The notes beneath the pieces are model-generated. The model did not search any database. It was not told the origin of the DNA and worked only from the letters and a program-made list of their open reading frames with translations. DNA of 64,000 nucleotides, taken from contig NC_070559.1 of NCBI RefSeq assembly GCF_026914185.1, positions 1,922,001-1,986,000 of the forward strand, in the 5' to 3' direction. The DNA is from Puccinia triticina. Taxonomy: Eukaryota > Basidiomycota > Pucciniomycetes > Pucciniales > Pucciniaceae. The position numbers were made by a program, and so were the translations under genes. This document shows, piece by piece, positions 58,816-64,000 of the stretch. Each line of letters starts with the position of its first letter. Positions within the stretch are counted from its first letter, which is position 1.

Positions 58816-58990
58816 AGCTGGTAGTATAGAAGGGCAGAGCTTGCAACTCCTTCATCCCCTTCTCCATTCAGCAAAAGGGTTTCACAACCACTTTTGAGTC
58901 TTACAACGTCAAGGCCATATGGGATGCAAAAAGGAACCGTCTTGGAAAAGGTATTTGGCCTCAAGTTCTTCTTCTACTTTTCTGCTGAGC
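57877..58990 (+). pseudogene. Unknown gene cut by a solo LTR
   Basis: From an ATG at 57877 the frame runs '...EREHEAWRWYILCDGKIRAG' to '...PEWAIPNV', where the LTR begins at 58108. Removing the LTR and one ACGT joins it in frame to 'KAIWDAKRNRLGKG' at 58910, then a stop or a donor (AAAAG|GTATTT). The insertion is therefore in an exon. The first part is about 77 codons with a helical, charged character. Family not recognised. It is inactive unless the LTR is spliced out or supplies a new promoter. Confidence 0.6.
58108..58905 (+). mobile_element. Solo LTR, 4-bp duplication family, copy 3
   Basis: 798 bp, TGTGGTATAC...GAGTCTTACA, flanked by ACGT at 58104-58107 and 58906-58909. TATA box CTATATAAGG at 58598. 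The right end (AGCTTGCCAAGCTGAGC, CAGCAAAAGGGTTTCAC) is shared with copies 1 and 2. Confidence 0.9.
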
Positions 58991-59689
58991 TGATTTTTCA
59001 ATTCACATTTGACAAGGACCATTGATGTTTTCCACGCCAGATACCACCCCAGGGGGATTGGGCGGCTCGGCAGCAGGCCAGCATTCTTAGGATGATCAAG
59101 GTTAAACAATTGGGTATAGTTTGATCGTAAGTTATCAGAACAAAAGACAACTGCTAACTTCCTGTAACTAACTGTTCCTTCTACCAACAGCTAGCTGGCT
59201 TATCTCTCTCTGGATTCCACAATACTGCCTCATGGTTTCCTGTTTTTGGTTCTGTTCTGTGCTTCCTCTGTCTGGATGGTAGTAAATCTTTGGTTTGTTC
59301 TGATCCAGATTCAAGTGAGAAATTCACGATCTCCTATCTATCTGATGTCTGTGGTTGTGTATCGCAATGAGATGGCTTAATGTGTCCCCCGCACGTCAGA
59401 CAAATCTATTCTTTTTCCCATGTCTGTGTCTCTGCTTTTGGAATCTACTTCAGCTAGCAATCAATTTTTGATGTATTGACGTTGTCTGGAAATATTAGGT
59501 TATGCTATACAGTGATCAGAATTTTACACCAAAGTTATATTGCTTTGGCTTAACACTCAGGAAAGGCATTGAATCTGCTGGATGTTGGGACTAAAGAATA
59601 CATGGTATTGGTGTTTGCTCACGAGGAAGAGATAGCAATGGTTGCGGCTCATGTACTCTCCAATATTTGATCTGGTGGGTGTCACTGTC
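58991..59689. other. Intergenic
   Basis: No gene recognised. Confidence 0.35.
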
Positions 59690-59705
59690 ATGTTCGCGCG
59701 TACAT
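59690..59705. promoter_or_regulatory. Palindromic site 5
   Basis: ATGTTCGCGCGTACAT, one base off the palindrome, 389 bp upstream of the start at 60094. Preceded by GGTGTCACTGTC. Paired with site 6, 133 bp apart. Confidence 0.65.
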
Positions 59706-59822
59706 TGGCGGGAACCTTTGAGGGCAAAAAACCGATTATGTGTTTTCACATGTGATGGGCCCAAATATTCAGATTGTAATACCAAGCTGGAACAAGCAAT
59801 GCATTTGCCCAAAGTCACCCCC

Positions 59823-59838
59823 ATGTACGCGCGTACAT
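59823..59838. promoter_or_regulatory. Palindromic site 6
   Basis: Perfect ATGTACGCGCGTACAT, 256 bp upstream of the start at 60094, preceded by AAGTCACCCCC and followed by GAGAGGGATACTC. Confidence 0.75.
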
Positions 59839-60093
59839 GAGAGGGATACTCAATTGACCAAATACAACTCCTTTCATCAAATGAGAGCCAAACTGAGTTC
59901 TGAGTTGGCCAAGGCCCTTTGTCAATTACATAAACTCTCATTTGCCTTTCATTCACATTAATAATTTCTCTCTCCCCTCATCCCTTTGCACTTTCCTAGA
60001 CACAACCTGATTTGTGTAATATATAATCTGGACCTCCTCTTGTCTTCCCCCTCCTGACTCTGCTCTTTTGTCCTGTGATTCCTTTACTTCAGA

Positions 60094-61199
60094 ATGTCCT
60101 TATCCCAGACTCATTTCGCCAATGGCAAACCACCTGTTGGTGTTGCAAAAGTTAATCTTGCATACTCAAAAATCCTCCTAAATTCCAAATCATCATTTAG
60201 TCGTTGTATTGCTGCCTTCACGCGAGCTCTCTTAGACATAGAATATGACCGCAAGAAAACTCCTTCAGAGGCATGGAAGCTCCCACCTTCTGCCCACGAT
60301 TTCCACATTGGCTCTAACTTGCCAGACTCCATTCTCATACAGCCCATTGATCCCATTCCTGTTGGTTCAACATTACCCACCTCACAGAAGATATCCCCAA
60401 TCTTTCGAATCCTATTTGTCCAAGACCTCTCAAAATCTTGTTTTCCTGGTGTTACTTTTCGCTGGTCTCATCCATGGGATTCTCACTGGAACCAACTTTT
60501 TGCAAAATTTATCCTAAAACATTGGAGGAATGCCTATGCAGCTGGAACATTTACTCCTTTTTTCATGGATCCGGTTGAAGCCTCAAACACATCCTTCCAG
60601 CTTGGCGTTCTCCACAGATGGTTTCTTGGAAGGCAGAAAGGATTACGATTGGGTCAGTTTTCAGAACAGCACAAATCCAAGAAGAAAAAATCCAAATGTA
60701 AATCCAAAGTACGAATGCAGGTATGCCACATTATTGCTTTTCTCTTGCCCAAAATGTGGGCTAAGCTCTTTCTTCATTTCAGATCTCGCAGCACCGTCAA
60801 GAAACGCTCTCTACACTCCCATTCAACCCTAACACGAAATCTTTATTCGATAACATCAAGGCTACTTCTGAAACTGAGATCAATCCCCCTCGCTCTCTGT
60901 TCAAAATCCCTTTGCTCTGGAGGTCACCGGAGTTCTCAAAATTTGCGCAAGAATTGGATCAGATTTTTATTCAGAAGAAGACCAGCACCAAAGGACGCCA
61001 ATTTGTACATGATTTTGTCTTGGAAGCTCGCAGGCAGACTTCAACCACATCTCCTCCAGCTGGCTTCAAGGAAGTTCCTCGTAATCTTCCGTTGAACTGC
61101 TACTCCCTCGAATACTTGTCAACGCTTTCCGAGTCCCAGAGAAATCTTCTTAATCCAACGGATACCATCAACTTCTTGGAATTGCTAACAGTCAGATAA
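60094..61199 (+). CDS. Unknown protein with PRxLPxxCY motif, paralogue 2
   Basis: Exons 60094-60720 and 60783-61199 (347 residues). The 62-bp intron (GTATGC...TTTCAG) keeps frame. The N-terminal half has 'CIAAFTRALLDIEYDRKKTP' and an aromatic block ('GVTFRWSHPWDSHWNQLF'). A very basic stretch ('EQHKSKKKKSKCKSKVRMQ') sits at the exon end and could be a nuclear signal. The C-terminus carries 'GFKEVPRNLPLNCYSLEYLS', matching the gene at 51792. It is shorter than paralogue 1 and shares only this C-terminal domain clearly. Two palindromic sites lie upstream. No stop or frameshift. Function unknown. Confidence 0.7.
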
Positions 61200-61351
61200 G
61201 GCTTGCTGTCCACCGTGAGTTACATTCAGCGACTTTCAAGCTGTCATATTGCTCATGAGTAGCTGAGCACATTCATACTGCTCATTTCCCCCTGATGGTA
61301 CACTTAGCCTATTTACAAGACATTCTCAAATCAGTAAGTACAAAAAGGAAA

Positions 61352-63585
61352 TTAGCAAGAAATCACATACAGTGCAAGCTCTCCTTTCCTCTTTTGAACC
61401 TGATATATATTCATTTCCAGGCTCCCTTTTAGATAGTATTGATATACATGAACTGGATGACCCTGTCCCAAGCGGTAAAGTCGGTCGACAGCTTGGACTT
61501 CTGCTGCAGGGTTCCACCCCGGTTCCTGAATGATGTAGTATTATTAGCTCTCTTCTATGCCTGTAAAAAACAACTATGGCTTACCGTCATGTACACATTC
61601 TGAGCGCAACGCAAATCAATGCCTACCCCGGCAGCTTGGATTGAGGCCAAGAGAACATTACACTGTCTGTTGGTTCAAAATTGATTCAGGTTTTCATCAC
61701 GTTTTTTGATTGTCTGGTCCCCAGTAAGCCAGGTTAATCTAATACCGTTCTCCTGAAGTGCCCGTTCAATACTATAAGGTTGAATCAGAATCAACATCTA
61801 TCCCCTTTCCATGCTCCAAAGCAAAACAACATAACTTACATCCCCAGAAACCCAGTGAAACTAGAAAATACCACTGCTTTCGTCCTTTCAATTCCACGAA
61901 CTCCTCCCAAGAAGACCTTCAGGTTGTCGACTAGGTGGACAATCTTTCCTGAATCCTGCCATCGCCATTCTGGTTGATGAAGTATCTCTGATCTTGCAAA
62001 TAATGGATGGTTGCAAAATTGACGAAGCATTGTCAACTGTCTGAAAAACTCCGATGAATCCCATCGCTCCCCCGCTGTTCTTAGCCTCCCAAAATATTGG
62101 ATGAACGTCTGGTGCAGATCCTTCAAAATCTCCTCCCATTCGGAGCTGATTTTGACAAGTATGAATTTCTCCACTTTCTCGGGGAGATTCAACAAAACAT
62201 CCTTTGTTCTTCTCAAGCAAACAGCTTCCATGAGTTGGCTTAAGGTCTTGATTGCCTCTCGAGCACCAACGTTCATTCGAGGGACCAGACAGCTCCTCCA
62301 TACCCACTCTTTGTCCCATGGATGTATTTTCAACAGCGTAATCAAGCTTTGCAAGTCGGTCAATCGGTTTTGGACAGGTGTCCCTGTCAAGCAAAGAACA
62401 AACTGGCACTGAAGATTTTGAATGCTCTGGGTTCGGTGCGTTGCTGCATTCCTTATCAAGCTATCATCGTAAAAATAAATCAGAACCATGTATGCCAATT
62501 GTCCACATGAATCATTTCACTTACTGGGCTTCATCCAATACAATCCTGAACCAGAACAGATCTAGAGCTCCAATGTTGTGCTGGTTGGGGTGTTTCTTGT
62601 TGCCACTCGTTCCAATCATTTCGTAAGTTGTCAAAATCAGCATTGTCGACTGCAGGTCTTCACTAGTAAGGCTCTTCCGATTGTCTCCATGGAAAACCTC
62701 ATAAGGGATTGCGTGATCTCTGAAATGGAGATCAATTTCGTTTTTCCAATTTGAAAGGGTTTCCAGAGGGCAGATGACTAGTGTAGCTGCAGATCGTTTG
62801 TTGGGATCAGCTTGTCGGAAATTTCTTGCGTTATCACTTGTCGCCAGGATAAAAGCAAGGGTTGTTAACGTCTTTCCTAATCCCATATCGTCAGCTAGTA
62901 TTGATCCCTGGGACCTGTTGTGATTTGGTTCCTTCGCGCTAGAATTTGAATCTTTCTCGCAGTAATCGCGAAGCCAGGCATTGTCATGATGGTACCACAA
63001 GGCTTCTGGCTTGTTGTTCTCGGAGTCCTCATTCTTGAGGAGGAAGTTTAGGGCGGAAATCTGATGGGGTTTCATACTTGTCTTGCACTTTTGAAGCGAT
63101 GTCGAGAGCCAAGGTGCTGGTCTGGAGTTTGAGTCCCTAGTGGTTTCAGTGAGGTGGGGAATTGCGAAGAAAACATCTGGGCTGTAGTTCCAGATTGGGC
63201 TTAGTTCCACTTTGGCAGCTTCAAAGGCCAATTGGACTTGAGATATGTTTTCCAAGCGGCTGAAGACACATCCCCTCAGCTGAGGCTGTATACAATTCTT
63301 GGTCACGAGGAAGGCACGCAACTTCACCAGAGCTACATCATTGGGAGGGATTTCTGGTTGGGTGGGTGGAGTTGAACAGCTGGAAACTGGCCCTAATAAT
63401 GGACCTAGATATTCACTCTGCTTTCGGCTGAGATCTCCAAAGCAATTATGTGGCGCGCAGTATATGTGAACTAGCTGTCGGCCTCGTTGAAGAAAAGCTA
63501 CCTGAGGGACATCAGAAGTAAGTGTTACAGTCCTAGTGGAAGGCAAGGTGATGATAAATTGGCCAAGACAGAATGTTGAAGACAT
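61352..63585 (-). CDS. SNF2-family DNA helicase (Rad5/Rad16-type), one in-frame TGA
   Basis: Exons 63585-62525, 62460-61840, 61771-61585 and 61525-61352 (680 codons). Introns are 64, 68 and 59 bp, all with GTAAG donors, and frame is kept. ATP-driven DNA translocase motifs: I 'DDMGLGKTL' (K238), II 'LDEAH', restored by splicing at 62525, III 'LTGTPVQN', 'LRQFCNHPLF', V 'AAGVGIDL' and VI 'QAVDRLYRLGQ'. The N-terminal part ('RKQSEYLGPLLGPVSS') is like the region before the helicase in Rad5/HLTF proteins. The RING expected between the lobes in Rad5/Rad16 is absent. A TGA at 61675-61677 interrupts exon 3 between lobe motifs ('LNQF' and 'TNRQCNVLLA'). Unless read through or edited, the protein loses motifs V and VI and would be inactive. 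The 3' end could continue past a donor at about 61371. Confidence 0.8.
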
Positions 63586-64000
63586 TTGTGGAAAGGGATG
63601 GGTAATTTGATTTATTCTGTTACACAAATGCGAACTGAGAAAGACAGGGGAGATAGTGTGTTCCTTTTGAAACGTTCCAGAGATGGGCCACTGGGGGTAT
63701 CACTGAGCATGACAATATCAAAAAATCTGTTTTGAATTTGTTTGGCACTTGTATTTGGGCTCTTGAGCTCTGCAGGTTGGGTTAGGATGGTCCAAATCGC
63801 TACTTGATTACAAGAGCATGCAGGGTCAACTTGAACATATCATGAACATGAAATCATCTCCCCTTTGCCCCTTTGGATATTGAATCTTTATGTAAACTCA
63901 CAGGCAAGGATATTCATGAAGATTGTTTTTCTATGTTTAACGTGACAATTGAATATCCAATATGTGGGATATGTGGGAGTGACCTCACTTACGACTGCAA
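63586..64000. other. Intergenic, upstream of the helicase gene
   Basis: No gene or motif recognised. Confidence 0.4.

Noticed and set aside
44566..59956. Small frames that share 'HVRAYM' around the palindromic sites
   Set aside because: The shared residues are the palindrome translated; nothing outside it is conserved and the frames lie on both strands.

Overview
This looks like nuclear DNA from a filamentous fungus, most likely a rust (Pucciniales). Genes have short introns (53 to 110 bp) with mostly GT-AG ends, there are no operons, and about two thirds of the window is nested transposons, miniature elements and minisatellites. A Tet/JBP-like 2OG-Fe(II) oxygenase, a Tnp2-type transposase and 'TAGCGTAGCG' repeats together fit what is known of rust genomes. 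The order is inferred from family knowledge, not from a search.

Left part (1 to 10.6 kb): a decayed Ty1/copia element (A) carries a CACCAGG-ended DNA element inside its reverse-transcriptase gene. Its 3' LTR was later split by a complete 5.9 kb copia element (B). B has 133-bp LTRs, a 5-bp target duplication and a primer site complementary to the anticodon arm of initiator tRNA-Met, but it is broken by five in-frame stops and at least one frameshift.

Middle (10.6 to 40 kb): gene-poor. It holds a hAT-type element, several members of a miniature element family ending CAACGGTG with 7-bp target duplications, other inverted-repeat elements, solo LTRs (three from one family with 4-bp duplications), and minisatellites including a long TGGCAATGC-type array broken by nested insertions. 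A RING-finger relic, a decayed membrane-protein-like gene and a small two-exon gene are the main coding traces.

Right part (40 to 63.6 kb): gene-rich. In order: a Tet/JBP-like oxygenase (-), a Kelch-repeat protein (-), two tandem paralogous unknown genes (+), a proline-rich unknown gene (-), an unknown gene with a PRxLPxxCY motif (-), a Tnp2-like transposase (-), an unknown gene cut by a solo LTR (+), a second PRxLPxxCY gene (+) and a Rad5/Rad16-type SNF2 helicase (-). Splice sites were read by eye and every multi-exon model quoted keeps frame.

Two signals stand out. First, a 16-bp palindrome, ATGTACGCGCGTACAT, occurs six times in 15 kb, always 250 to 700 bp upstream of four of the unknown genes, twice as a pair about 130 bp apart. 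It looks like a shared control site. Second, decay is CpG-driven: all three differences between the LTRs of element B are CpG to TpG/CpA, and seven of eight premature stops in B and in three otherwise intact genes are TGA, as expected from CGA. This fits cytosine methylation, in a window that also encodes a Tet/JBP-like oxygenase.
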